Shown here: piece after piece, positions 1-7,966 of the stretch
Position numbering within the stretch: position 1 is the stretch's first letter
How the letters are laid out: the number at the start of each line of letters is the position of its first letter
Source: Bacilli bacterium
GTDB lineage: Bacteria; Bacillota_I; Bacilli_A; RF39; UBA660
Assembly: GCA_900758495.1 (NCBI GenBank)
Contig: CAAERO010000020.1
Coordinates: 1-16,619, forward strand
Direction of reading: 5' to 3'
Length of the DNA: 16,619 nt
Notes under the pieces: model-generated
Databases searched by the model: none
What the model was told of the DNA's origin: nothing
The model's input: only the letters and a program-made list of their open reading frames with translations
Position numbers and translations under genes: made by a program

Positions 1-47
1 CTATCATTATACAAATTTATTTTATCTTCAAATGATAATTTTCCCAT
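1..47 (-). CDS. IS3-like transposase OrfA, N-terminal fragment (5' end only)
   Basis: Fifteen codons plus two bases are visible, reading MGKLSFEDKINLYND. This is the typical beginning of IS3/IS150 OrfA proteins, small helix-turn-helix proteins that bind the IS ends and are joined to the DDE transposase OrfB by frameshifting. The ATG at 45-47 has a GAGG Shine-Dalgarno sequence (55-58) at 7-base spacing. That ribosome site lies inside the 3' arm of the hairpin at 53-86. The rest of the gene is outside the window, so whether it is intact is unknown. Confidence 0.7.
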   Translation of the reverse strand, partial: MGKLSFEDKINLYND

Positions 48-52
48 ATAAA

Positions 53-86
53 AACCTCGTTTCTACTTTGTCCAAGAAACGGGGTT
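53..86 (-). promoter_or_regulatory. Hairpin at the IS end, followed by T5, covering the OrfA ribosome site
   Basis: Positions 53-64 pair with 75-86 (12 bp, one G-T pair, 10-base loop). On the minus strand the stem is followed by five T (54-50), so it could act as an intrinsic terminator for transcripts entering from the gene at 123-998. Its 3' arm also contains the GAGG of the OrfA ribosome site, so any read-through RNA would fold and hide the start. Such protection from outside transcription is known for other IS elements (IS10, IS200). Its role here is inferred. Confidence 0.6.
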
Positions 87-122
87 CATATCAAAACTAG
101 AATATCATTTTTTATTTAGGAT

Positions 123-998
123 TTAAACTCGCTTTTTTGTATATTGATAAGCTTTATCCATTACTCTTTGCATTGTTAAAGGATTTGGATTTTTGTTTAA
201 CTCATCTACTTTTTTTGATAAATCTTGAAAAGCATTTGGAATACCAACTTTATCATCAAAATGTTCTCTTATTTCTTTTAAATCTCCAGTTAATCGCTTA
301 TTTTTTAAAATATAATTAAATTCTCGGTTCATATATAGTGGTTTTATACTGGTAACTAAAATTTTATAATCATCTCTTACTATATTAGGATTTATTTTTT
401 GAATTTCTTGAGCAATAGATGGATTTTTTATATTGAAATTTTTAAACAAACCTATAATATCAAAGATTTCAGTTGCTTGTGACTCATCAACTGCTTCTTC
501 AAAAGAGACCGATTCACTATACATACCATCAAGTGAATGAAGTGCCATTCCACTTCTAAAAAGTAAAGAACCATTTCTTTTACAAATTGATGCTATTATT
601 GAATTAACAATGTGATTTATTTCATGAGTTAATGATTTTACTTTTTGACTTTCATTTAGTTGTTTAACTCCAAAATTAATAGTTCTATCTATATAATATC
701 TATTATTTAAATCACTTGATATGTCAAAACTACAATATGCCTCAATCAAAGTATTTTTATTTTTAGAATCCATTGGTATTATTTCATCTGAAAAGTATGT
801 TTTTTCAAATGCTTTATATACTGTATCTAAATTTTCAAAACCATAATACGAAATCATTGCAGCTAATATTATAGCTTGCTCTGTCTTATAGCAATCCTTT
901 TTCTTAGTTTTGGTTTTTGCCATCTCATTTATTAACATTTGACTATAATTAAGTATATAATTCACACTTTCTTCATTTGTAAAATCTATATTTGTCAT
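123..998 (-). CDS. Unrecognised protein with a gluzincin-like HExxH motif
   Basis: A 291-residue protein with no signal peptide or membrane segment, so probably cytoplasmic. I do not recognise the family. The visible clue is SLTHEINHIV with HEINH at residues 125-129 (bases 612-626), followed about 40 residues later by FEEAVDE (167-172). The pattern HExxH then an acidic ExxxE helix is how gluzincin zinc peptidases place two His ligands, the general-base Glu and the third Glu ligand. The N-terminal 35 residues are Lys/Thr-rich after a short helix, and the C-terminus is charged and helical (about 235-291). The start ATG has AAAGGAG at 8-base spacing. The gene is divergent from recU and ends 35 bases before an IS end, so its own terminator may have been displaced. 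Peptidase activity is inferred from the motif only. Confidence 0.6.
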   Translation of the reverse strand: MTNIDFTNEESVNYILNYSQMLINEMAKTKTKKKDCYKTEQAIILAAMISYYGFENLDTVYKAFEKTYFSDEIIPMDSKNKNTLIEAYCSFDISSDLNNRYYIDRTINFGVKQLNESQKVKSLTHEINHIVNSIIASICKRNGSLLFRSGMALHSLDGMYSESVSFEEAVDESQATEIFDIIGLFKNFNIKNPSIAQEIQKINPNIVRDDYKILVTSIKPLYMNREFNYILKNKRLTGDLKEIREHFDDKVGIPNAFQDLSKKVDELNKNPNPLTMQRVMDKAYQYTKKRV

Positions 999-1069
999 AC
1001 ATGATTCTCCTTTCGTTTCTGTATTTTACCACAACTTTTAAAAAAAATCACTTATTATTTTTTAAAGAT

Positions 1070-1081
1070 GGTATAAATACC
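1070..1081. promoter_or_regulatory. Possible operator palindrome between divergent genes
   Basis: The sequence GGTATAAATACC is an inverted repeat (5-bp arms, 2-base centre) in the 174-base AT-rich gap between the metallopeptidase-like gene and recU. A dyad here could bind a regulator of either promoter. AT-rich dyads also arise by chance, and I recognise no known operator. The minus-strand promoter for the 123-998 gene is unclear; the best -10-like hexamer is TAAAAT (1028-1023), with no convincing -35. Confidence 0.2.
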
Positions 1082-1125
1082 TTATAAGTAATTACTATAA
1101 TTTTAATGTACCATTTATCTTTATA

Positions 1126-1154
1126 TAGAAAAAGGCTTTAAAATGCGCTATAAT
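1126..1154 (+). promoter_or_regulatory. Sigma-A-type promoter of recU-PBP
   Basis: A perfect -10 TATAAT (1149-1154) lies 17 bases after TAGAAA (1126-1131), a 4/6 match to TTGACA. The predicted transcription start is near 1161, right at the AGGTGA ribosome site, giving a leader of only about 12 bases before the ATG at 1173. Confidence 0.6.
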
Positions 1155-1172
1155 ATATCTTAGGTGAATGAA

Positions 1173-1769
1173 ATGGATTATCCTCTTGGAATCAAGAAAA
1201 CAAGTAATTATCTTATAAATTATAAAAACCGAGGAATGACTTTAGAAGATGACATTAATAAGTCCAATCAATATTATATAGAAAACAATATTGCATATAT
1301 TTATAAAAAACCTACTCCTATAAAAGTTACTAAAGTTGATTTTAAAGGAAACAGTAAAGTTATAAAAGAAGCTTTCTATGCTGAACCATCAACTACGGAC
1401 TATAATGGTATTTATAAGGGTTACTATATTGACTTTGAAGCAAAGGAAACAAAGAACAAAACATCATTTCCGCTTGCTAATATTCATCTTCACCAACTTA
1501 AACATTTAGAAAATATTACAAATGCTGGGGGAATTGGTTTTCTAATTGTACGCTTTACAACACTTAACGAAACATATATATTAATGAATAGTGATTTGAA
1601 AAATTATTTTTCTAATAATGAAAGAAAATCTATTCCACATAATTATTTTGTAAAGTATGGACACATTATTAAAGAGGGTTTTAGACCTAGAATCAATTAT
1701 CTAAGTATTATAGATAATATTTTGGAGGTAAAAAATGAAAAAGAAAACAAAGCAAAAACAAAACAGTAA
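1173..1769 (+). CDS. recU: Holliday junction resolvase RecU
   Basis: RecU is a cytoplasmic homodimeric endonuclease of the type II restriction-like fold. It cuts four-way DNA junctions in recombinational repair and chromosome segregation and modulates RecA. The 198-residue product matches Bacillus RecU nearly end to end: MDYPLG at the start, NRGMTLEDDINKSNQYY, IYKKPTP, then the catalytic core TTDYNGIYKGYYIDFEAKET with metal-binding Asp76, Glu89 and Lys91 (numbered from this start), and a C-terminal RINYLSIID. I place the start at ATG 1173 because AGGTGA lies 5 bases upstream. A GTG at 1164 is in frame but sits inside that ribosome site, next to the predicted transcript end. The stop lies 34 bases inside the next gene, so the two are translationally coupled. 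recU beside a class A PBP gene is conserved in Bacilli (recU-ponA in B. subtilis). Confidence 0.95.
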   Translation: MDYPLGIKKTSNYLINYKNRGMTLEDDINKSNQYYIENNIAYIYKKPTPIKVTKVDFKGNSKVIKEAFYAEPSTTDYNGIYKGYYIDFEAKETKNKTSFPLANIHLHQLKHLENITNAGGIGFLIVRFTTLNETYILMNSDLKNYFSNNERKSIPHNYFVKYGHIIKEGFRPRINYLSIIDNILEVKNEKENKAKTKQ

Positions 1770-4620
1770 TTTAATGCTTATTTTCTTAGGAGCTTTTTTA
1801 ATCTTAATGATTATTAGCTACTTTATCATTGGCTGGTTACTAACTGCCTTTTTAGGAGTAGGTATTTTAGTAATTGTGGGATTTGCTCACTTGCTGGATA
1901 AAGTAAAAAACAAACCAAAGCAGAAAAAAATACTGAATATAATTATTATCATTATATTATCACTTGGTATTTTAGTAATGCTTCTTGGTATTGCATTTTT
2001 AGCTTATGTCGTTATTAAAGCTCCTAAGTTTGATGTTAGTCAATTAAATGAAAAAGAACCAAGTATTCTTTACGATATTAACGGTAATGAATTCGAACGA
2101 CTTGGAACAGAAATGCGTGAGAAAGTAACTTATGATGAACTACCAGAAGTCTTAGTAGATGCTATTGTAGCTACAGAAGATTCAAGATTTTTTCAACATA
2201 ACGGTTTTGATGCTCCAAGATTTCTAAAGGCATCTTTAGGACAATTAGTTGGGCACAGTGATGCTGGTGGTGCTTCTACTCTTTCTATGCAAGTTATTAA
2301 AAACTCATTTACATCAGCAGATGACCATGGTATCAAAGGTATAATCAGAAAATTTACTGATATTTATCTATCCGTATTCAAATTAGAGAAAAACTATACA
2401 AAAGAACAAATAATTGAGTTTTATGTAAATAACCACAACTTAGGTGGAAATATTTATGGAGTTAAACAAGCTGCTCTTGCCTACTTCAACAAAGATATTG
2501 GTGATTTAAATCTCGCCGAAGCTTCTATTATAGCAGGTATGTTTAAAGCCCCTAACTTATATAAACCAACAAATACTGATAATATTAAATCAGTTACTAG
2601 AAGACGTAATACTGTTTTATATCTAATGGAACGCCATGGTTATATAACCAGTGAAGAAAGACAAATGGCTACTAGTATACCGGTTGAATCTTTAGTTGAT
2701 TATAATGTTTCTGCACAAAATGGCTTATCAAAATATCAAGGATACATTGATACCGTTGTTGATGAATGTATCGAAAAATATAAAGCTGATCCATACACTG
2801 TTTCTATGAAAGTTTATACAAACTTAGATAGATCTAAACAAGATGGTGTTGACAAAGTTATGAATGGAGAAAGCTATACTTGGGCTAATGATACTATTCA
2901 AAGTGGTGTTAGTGTTTTAGATAGTGCTACTGGTAAAATACTTGCTATTGGAGCTGGTCGTAATAAAAAAGGTGCTAAGGAGTTAAACCTTGCTACTAGT
3001 GATGAGATAAAAAGACAGCCAGGTTCTACTGCTAAACCACTGTTCGATTATGGACCATTAATTGAATATAATAATGCGTCTACTTATGGTTATAACAACA
3101 ATGGAAACTATAAATTATTTATTGATGAACCTTACTCTTATACTAATGGTAAATCAATCAATAACTGGGATGGTACTTTTATGGGAGCAATCTCAATGCG
3201 AAAAGCATTATCATTATCAAGAAATATTCCTGCTTTAAAGGCCTTTCAACAAGTTGATAACAAAAAAATTATTGAGTTTGTTCAAAATCTTGGTATCGAA
3301 CCAGAGATTGAGAATGGAAAAATTCACGAAGCACATGCCCTAGGAGCTTTCACTGGAGTTAACTCTTTACAAATGGCTGCTGCTTATGCTGCTTTCTCAA
3401 ACGGTGGATATTACAATGAACCATATTCTGTTAGTAAAGTAATATTCCGTGATACTGGAGAAGAGAAAAAACACGAAGGTGTTAGAAGACAAGCAATGAG
3501 TGATTCAACCGCTTATATGATTACTAGTATTCTGGATGATGTAACTTTAATCGGTTCTGGTAATCTTGATAAAGTAGCTATGAAAACTGGTACTACAAAC
3601 TTTGATGAAAAAACAAGAAAAACACTAGGAATGAGTGATGACGCTATTCGTGATTCTTGGACTATTGGTTATACTACTAAAACAGTTATTGGTATGTGGT
3701 ATGGATATACAAGTGCACCTAAAGAGTTAGTTAATCAAGGTCTTTACTGCCACAACTTAAAATGTAGTACCCAAAAAGATAAATTATTTGCTGCTCTTGC
3801 AAAAGAAGTATTTGAAAAGAATAAAGAAGAATTTAAAATGCCTAGCAGTGTTGTTAAATTGGGAATAGTAGCTGGAAGTAATCCAGCCAAAATTGCTGGA
3901 GCAGGCTATTCTGGAGCTATTACCTATGAATACTTCAAAAAAGGTAGTGAACCAACAAGTACACAGACAACTGAAGAAAATTTAGCTGCTCCAACTAATC
4001 TTAAGGCAGTTTATAATAGTAATAATAACACTGTTAGTCTTTCTTGGAATGCTGTTACACCACCAAGTTCGACTAGTTCTTACGGAACATTTGGTTACAA
4101 TGTATATTTTAACAATACCCTATTAGGATTCACAAGTAACACATCATTCACTGTAACTAATCAAAGTAATCCTTATGGTACTTATAAAGTAATCGCTGCA
4201 TATAAGAGTTACGACGGTATTAGGAGTAATGCTGCTACTTACGAATTAAAGAAAACAAGCTCTACTCTAAGAGTTACTTATACACCAATTTCCACTACTT
4301 CATACAATGTATCTGATATTACTAGATATGTTACTGTTACAGAAAATGGCAATAATGTAACAAGTAAAACTAGTAACTGGAAATTAACATCTATAACGGG
4401 ACCAGGTGGTGCATCTTTATCAGCTACTACCCTATCAACGCCAGGTGCTTATACATTAAGATATGAATTCACATATGATGGTGAAAAGAAAGAAACAGGA
4501 AATATAACAGTTACCATAAATGCAAATAATAGTGGAAATGGAAATGGAAGTGGAAGTGGAAGTGGAAGCGGAACTGATTCAGGTGGAGAAAATAATAAAG
4601 ATAACGAAACAATCGAATAA
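1735..4620 (+). CDS. ponA: Class A penicillin-binding protein (PBP1A-like) with FN3 and Ig-like C-terminal domains
   Basis: Bifunctional peptidoglycan synthase: glycosyltransferase GT51 polymerises lipid II and the transpeptidase domain cross-links stems on the outer face of the membrane. It has 961 residues. The N-terminus is basic, then hydrophobic stretches at about 13-54 (probably two passes) and 66-94. GT51 spans about 100-300, with catalytic Glu148 in ATEDSRFFQHNG and GGASTLSMQVIKN after it. The transpeptidase spans about 380-700, with Ser431-T-A-K434 (nucleophile), Ser495-R-Asn497 and Lys617-T-G. An FN3-like domain follows (751-838, APTNLKAVY...VSLSWNAV), then an Ig-like domain (about 842-930) and a Gly/Ser/Asn-rich acidic tail. 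GGAGGT at 1724-1729 is 5 bases before the ATG. The symbol follows recU-ponA synteny. Two extra N-terminal membrane passes are unusual for class A PBPs, which normally have one. Confidence 0.95.
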   Translation: MKKKTKQKQNSNLMLIFLGAFLILMIISYFIIGWLLTAFLGVGILVIVGFAHLLDKVKNKPKQKKILNIIIIIILSLGILVMLLGIAFLAYVVIKAPKFDVSQLNEKEPSILYDINGNEFERLGTEMREKVTYDELPEVLVDAIVATEDSRFFQHNGFDAPRFLKASLGQLVGHSDAGGASTLSMQVIKNSFTSADDHGIKGIIRKFTDIYLSVFKLEKNYTKEQIIEFYVNNHNLGGNIYGVKQAALAYFNKDIGDLNLAEASIIAGMFKAPNLYKPTNTDNIKSVTRRRNTVLYLMERHGYITSEERQMATSIPVESLVDYNVSAQNGLSKYQGYIDTVVDECIEKYKADPYTVSMKVYTNLDRSKQDGVDKVMNGESYTWANDTIQSGVSVLDSATGKILAIGAGRNKKGAKELNLATSDEIKRQPGSTAKPLFDYGPLIEYNNASTYGYNNNGNYKLFIDEPYSYTNGKSINNWDGTFMGAISMRKALSLSRNIPALKAFQQVDNKKIIEFVQNLGIEPEIENGKIHEAHALGAFTGVNSLQMAAAYAAFSNGGYYNEPYSVSKVIFRDTGEEKKHEGVRRQAMSDSTAYMITSILDDVTLIGSGNLDKVAMKTGTTNFDEKTRKTLGMSDDAIRDSWTIGYTTKTVIGMWYGYTSAPKELVNQGLYCHNLKCSTQKDKLFAALAKEVFEKNKEEFKMPSSVVKLGIVAGSNPAKIAGAGYSGAITYEYFKKGSEPTSTQTTEENLAAPTNLKAVYNSNNNTVSLSWNAVTPPSSTSSYGTFGYNVYFNNTLLGFTSNTSFTVTNQSNPYGTYKVIAAYKSYDGIRSNAATYELKKTSSTLRVTYTPISTTSYNVSDITRYVTVTENGNNVTSKTSNWKLTSITGPGGASLSATTLSTPGAYTLRYEFTYDGEKKETGNITVTINANNSGNGNGSGSGSGSGTDSGGENNKDNETIE
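4534..4575 (+). repeat. Hexanucleotide tandem repeat GGAARY, 7 units, in the PBP tail
   Basis: Seven consecutive hexamers (GGAAAT twice, GGAAGT three times, GGAAGC, GGAACT) encode the alternating Gly-Asn/Gly-Ser/Gly-Thr linker at the PBP C-terminus. Because the unit is six bases, gain or loss by slippage adds or removes two residues without changing frame, so the tail length may vary between strains. Confidence 0.85.
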
Positions 4621-4651
4621 AAAGAACTGGTTAATAAGCCAGTTCTTTTTT
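4621..4651 (+). terminator. Intrinsic terminator of recU-PBP
   Basis: AAAGAACTGG (4621-4630) pairs with CCAGTTCTTT (4639-4648) around an 8-base loop, and the T run continues to 4651. It begins directly after the PBP stop codon. Confidence 0.9.
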
Positions 4652-4685
4652 GTGAAAAATTATTCTGTAAAATATTGTAACATTA

Positions 4686-4714
4686 ATGACTTTTTTCTTT
4701 TAATCTGATACAAT
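4686..4714 (+). promoter_or_regulatory. Promoter of the flippase-aminotransferase / ATP-grasp operon
   Basis: ATGACT (4686-4691, 4/6 match to TTGACA), a 17-base spacer and TACAAT (4709-4714) with an extended TG at 4706-4707. The predicted start is near 4721, immediately before the GGGAGA ribosome site (4722-4727), so the leader is again very short. Confidence 0.6.
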
Positions 4715-4732
4715 TTTTTTAGGGAGATAATT

Positions 4733-7700
4733 ATGAAGAAAAATTCTTTTTTGGGGGGAGCCCTTATTTCAACAATTGGTATAATATTAGTTAAAATATT
4801 GGGAGTCATTTATGTTATTCCCTTTAATGCCCTAATCGGAGAAAAAGGGGGAGCCTTATATGGATATAGTTATAATATTTATGCCATATTTTTATCTATG
4901 TCTTCGGCTGGTTTTCCTTTTGCCGTTAGTAAATTAACTAGTGAATATTTGGCTCTTGGTAACAAAAAAGAAGTATCAAAAGTATATAAAATATCCAAAT
5001 CGATAATATTTTTACTTTCATTCATAATGTTCGTTTTACTATTTGCATTAGCAGAACCAATTGCAAAAACAATTGCTGTTTCAGGAACTGGTGGTAATAC
5101 TGTTTCTGATATAGTTTATGTTTTAAGACTTGTTTCTTTTGCTATACTAATCATTCCTTTCCTAAGTGTTACTAGAGGTTTCTTACAAGGACATAAAATA
5201 ATCACTCCAGGAAGTATTTCTCAAGTTATAGAACAATTAGTTAGAGTTATTATTATTGTTGGTGGTTGTTATCTAGCACTTAATGTTTTTCATATAGGCC
5301 TTACAAAAGCAGTTGGTATATCTGTTTTAGCAGCATCTATTGGTGGTTTAGTTTCACTTTTATATTTGCAAATTAAACTACATAAATCAAATTTACTAGA
5401 AAAAAAAGTAACAGTTAAAAAAGACAAAAATACTAAGAAAATTATTAAAAAACTATTTTTCTACGCTATACCTTATGTAGTTATAAGTTTAATAAGTAAT
5501 CTCTATGAAGTTACAGATATGATAATTGTCCAACGAGTAATGTCTGATGTTCTTCATGCTTCAGCAACTATAACTGAATCAGTATCAAGTGTTTTTACCG
5601 TTTGGGGTGGAAAATTTAATGGTATTATTCTAGCTCTTATTATGGGACTTAATATGTCTCTAACTCCTAACTTAGTAGAAGGTTTTACTAAAGGAGATAT
5701 TAAGGATGTTACTAGTAAAATCAATAAATCTTTGGAGTTAATTTTATTTATCATTGTACCATTAACATTGTTTATTTCTGCATTTTCAGGACCTCTTTGG
5801 ACACTATTTTATGGTAAGAGCTTTTTAGGAACTGATATTTATAACTATTTTGTATTCTATGCCCTATTTGGTGGTATATTTACTGTCATAGTTAATATAT
5901 TACAAAGTCTAAGTAAATATAAAGAAGTCATTATAAGTATCTTAATCGGTTTAGTATTCAACCTAATATTTGATGCTCCTTTCATTATTCTATGGGATAA
6001 ACTAGGGCTTGTTGCAGCCGATGGTGCTGTTGTTTGTGGTTTAATTGGTTATACCTTATCAATTACTTATTCACTAGTATGTTTAAACAAAAAATACAAA
6101 ATTAGTTTTAATGAATTATTTACAACTTTAAAAGAATTCATTTTTCCTTGGGTTATCTTCTTTGTTATCTTACTTTTAACTGTTAATATAGTACCAACTA
6201 ACTTAAGTAATAGATTAATTCAAATACCTATCTTAGCAGGAACAGCAATATTTTGTTTTAGCGTTTATCTTCTAGTTTGTTATCGTACTGGAATATTAAA
6301 AAAAATAATATCTTCTGATGATAAAGCATCAAAACGTGGTAATACTAAACTAAATCCGAAAGCCTTAATGAAAAAAATTCTAAAAAAAAAATTAAGTAAA
6401 ATCAATTATAATAATGAAGATAGTGAAAAATATCCAAAAGCATTGAAAGAATTAGTAGAAAATAAACCTGAACTAAAAAATGAAAAGATTACAATGATAA
6501 AGAATAACTCTAACAAGTCATTTGATCCTTACGTAGAAAAAGTTTTATATGGTTATGATTTAGTCAACTTTGAACTAGATAAATATGGTGACGATGAAGT
6601 AGAAAACACTTATTATGAAACTTTATGTAGTGGTGATGCTATCAAATATAAAGCATTTTCTCCTTGTATTAATAATATAATGCTAACTTCACTTTCTAGT
6701 AATCTAAACATCTACCCTTCTACTGTTGGATCATCACGCGCTAGACAAGATTTAGTTGACTATTTAGTAAGAGAAGGTTTTCCAAATAAAAGAAACAACT
6801 ATTGTGATGCAATCAATGTTCACAATGTTGCATTCTGTGGTTCTACGACACAAGCCTTTTATATGTTATTAAAAACAATTGCTAGACCAGGCGATGTAAT
6901 GATAGTACCTACTCCAACTTATGGAATATTTGCTGGTATAGCAGAAAATCAAGGAATTCACATTGAAACAATACCATTACGTTATGAAAATAATTATTTC
7001 ATCAATCCTAAAGAACTAAATACTAAGATTATATCTATTAATAAAAAGTTAAAAAATAATAAAGAGTATGACTACACTCCAAAAGTAGTACTTTACTTAA
7101 ATGTTAATCCACATAATCCAATTGGTAATGTCATGAGTGTGGATAACATTGACTTAATTAAAGAATTAGGTGACGTTTGTTTAGAGAATGGGGTATTTAT
7201 AGTAGATGATTTAATTTATCGAGATTTATGTTATGACCGTGAAAAACTAGCCTATCCTATCGCTTCAATTCCTAAATACTTCAATAATACTATTTCATTA
7301 TTTGGTATTTCAAAAAGTTATGGTCTTGCTTCTTTAAGAGCTGGTTTTATAGTAATGCCTACTCCAATATTTTGGGGTTTTGCAACACAAGTATTTGATT
7401 TTATGGATTCTATGTGTGTTATACAAGTAAATGCTGTACGAGGGGCTTTTAATGGTAGTAATAAAAGGTATAAGGACTATGATAAGTATTTTAGCAAATT
7501 AATCCCTGAATACCTTTATAGATTAGATTTAGTAAATGTTTTAATAAATGGTATTGATATCATTAAAGATAAGAAGAAAAAAAGAAAAATTATTAAAGAT
7601 ATTAAGAAATATTCCAGTAATGAATTAGTAGTTAAGAAGTTATTAAATGGAATAGATGGCGTTAAAATAAGTCCTAGAACTTTTCCTAAATCAGGTTTCT

Positions 7701-7966
7701 TTGTAATAGTAGATTTTACTAATTTCAAAGGAAAATATTATAAAGGAAAAAAAATAACAACTGAATATGATTTGTTAAAGGCCATGTACAATATCGGTAA
7801 AGTAAAATATTTGATGGGAGAAAATTTTATGTGGTCTAACGAAGAAGAATTTGTAGCAAGAGTCAACTTTTCAATAAGTAAAAATGCTCTTATCCACAAC
7901 TTCTATCAAATTAGTAAATTAGCTGAGGTATTGAAAGATGAGAAAGTTACAAAAAAAGATATATAA
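4733..7966 (+). CDS. Fusion: SpoVB/MurJ-like lipid flippase + class I/II PLP aminotransferase
   Basis: One uninterrupted 1077-residue frame holds two proteins. Residues 1-525 form a polytopic membrane domain of the MOP exporter superfamily (SpoVB/MurJ/Wzx type). It opens SFLGGALISTIGIILVKILG and carries SAGFPFAVSKLTSEY (58-72) and TRGFLQGH (147-154). Members flip lipid-linked sugars or lipid II. A basic linker (about 525-595) follows. Residues 596-1068 are a fold-type I aminotransferase: NPHNPIGN (792-799, PLP-binding Asn795), IVDDLIYRDL with Asp826 and Tyr829, Schiff-base Lys861 in SKSYGLASLRAGF, and substrate-carboxylate Arg1043 in ARVNFS, all intact. The amino donor and acceptor cannot be told from sequence. 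I found no internal start with a good ribosome site in the linker, so a true fusion is the simplest reading; the two normally occur as separate genes. The next gene overlaps its end by 29 bases. Confidence 0.88.
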   Translation: MKKNSFLGGALISTIGIILVKILGVIYVIPFNALIGEKGGALYGYSYNIYAIFLSMSSAGFPFAVSKLTSEYLALGNKKEVSKVYKISKSIIFLLSFIMFVLLFALAEPIAKTIAVSGTGGNTVSDIVYVLRLVSFAILIIPFLSVTRGFLQGHKIITPGSISQVIEQLVRVIIIVGGCYLALNVFHIGLTKAVGISVLAASIGGLVSLLYLQIKLHKSNLLEKKVTVKKDKNTKKIIKKLFFYAIPYVVISLISNLYEVTDMIIVQRVMSDVLHASATITESVSSVFTVWGGKFNGIILALIMGLNMSLTPNLVEGFTKGDIKDVTSKINKSLELILFIIVPLTLFISAFSGPLWTLFYGKSFLGTDIYNYFVFYALFGGIFTVIVNILQSLSKYKEVIISILIGLVFNLIFDAPFIILWDKLGLVAADGAVVCGLIGYTLSITYSLVCLNKKYKISFNELFTTLKEFIFPWVIFFVILLLTVNIVPTNLSNRLIQIPILAGTAIFCFSVYLLVCYRTGILKKIISSDDKASKRGNTKLNPKALMKKILKKKLSKINYNNEDSEKYPKALKELVENKPELKNEKITMIKNNSNKSFDPYVEKVLYGYDLVNFELDKYGDDEVENTYYETLCSGDAIKYKAFSPCINNIMLTSLSSNLNIYPSTVGSSRARQDLVDYLVREGFPNKRNNYCDAINVHNVAFCGSTTQAFYMLLKTIARPGDVMIVPTPTYGIFAGIAENQGIHIETIPLRYENNYFINPKELNTKIISINKKLKNNKEYDYTPKVVLYLNVNPHNPIGNVMSVDNIDLIKELGDVCLENGVFIVDDLIYRDLCYDREKLAYPIASIPKYFNNTISLFGISKSYGLASLRAGFIVMPTPIFWGFATQVFDFMDSMCVIQVNAVRGAFNGSNKRYKDYDKYFSKLIPEYLYRLDLVNVLINGIDIIKDKKKKRKIIKDIKKYSSNELVVKKLLNGIDGVKISPRTFPKSGFFVIVDFTNFKGKYYKGKKITTEYDLLKAMYNIGKVKYLMGENFMWSNEEEFVARVNFSISKNALIHNFYQISKLAEVLKDEKVTKKDI

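Larger units (their letters stand above)
1..88 (-). mobile_element. End of an IS3-family (IS150-like) insertion sequence, cut by the window edge
   Basis: Read on the minus strand, position 88 begins TGAACCCCGTTTCTTGGACA. This resembles the IS3/IS150 type of terminal inverted repeat (5'-TG start, a CCCC block, then TTGGACA). A transposase OrfA-like reading frame starts 41 bases further in, which is the usual layout. The element would extend off the left edge, so the second inverted repeat cannot be seen. The short target duplication expected next to the end (TAT or TATC at 89-92) cannot be confirmed without the other end. The family call rests on remembered features of IS3 ends and of OrfA, not on a search. 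Confidence 0.7.

Noticed and set aside
5554..5754. Open frames antisense to or out of phase with large genes (here, and at 137-319, 4520-4708, 7516-7728, 8474-8707, 9837-10022, 11554-11781, 12112-12354, 12210-12404, 15133-15315)
   Set aside because: Each lies mostly or wholly within a well-supported gene in another frame (12210-12404 also runs into the nrdD leader), has no recognisable protein features, and mirrors the composition of the real gene.
6305..6520. Split of the flippase and aminotransferase into two genes
   Set aside because: No stop codon or frame change is present, and the ATG codons in the linker (6368, 6494) lack ribosome sites, so a fusion is the direct reading.
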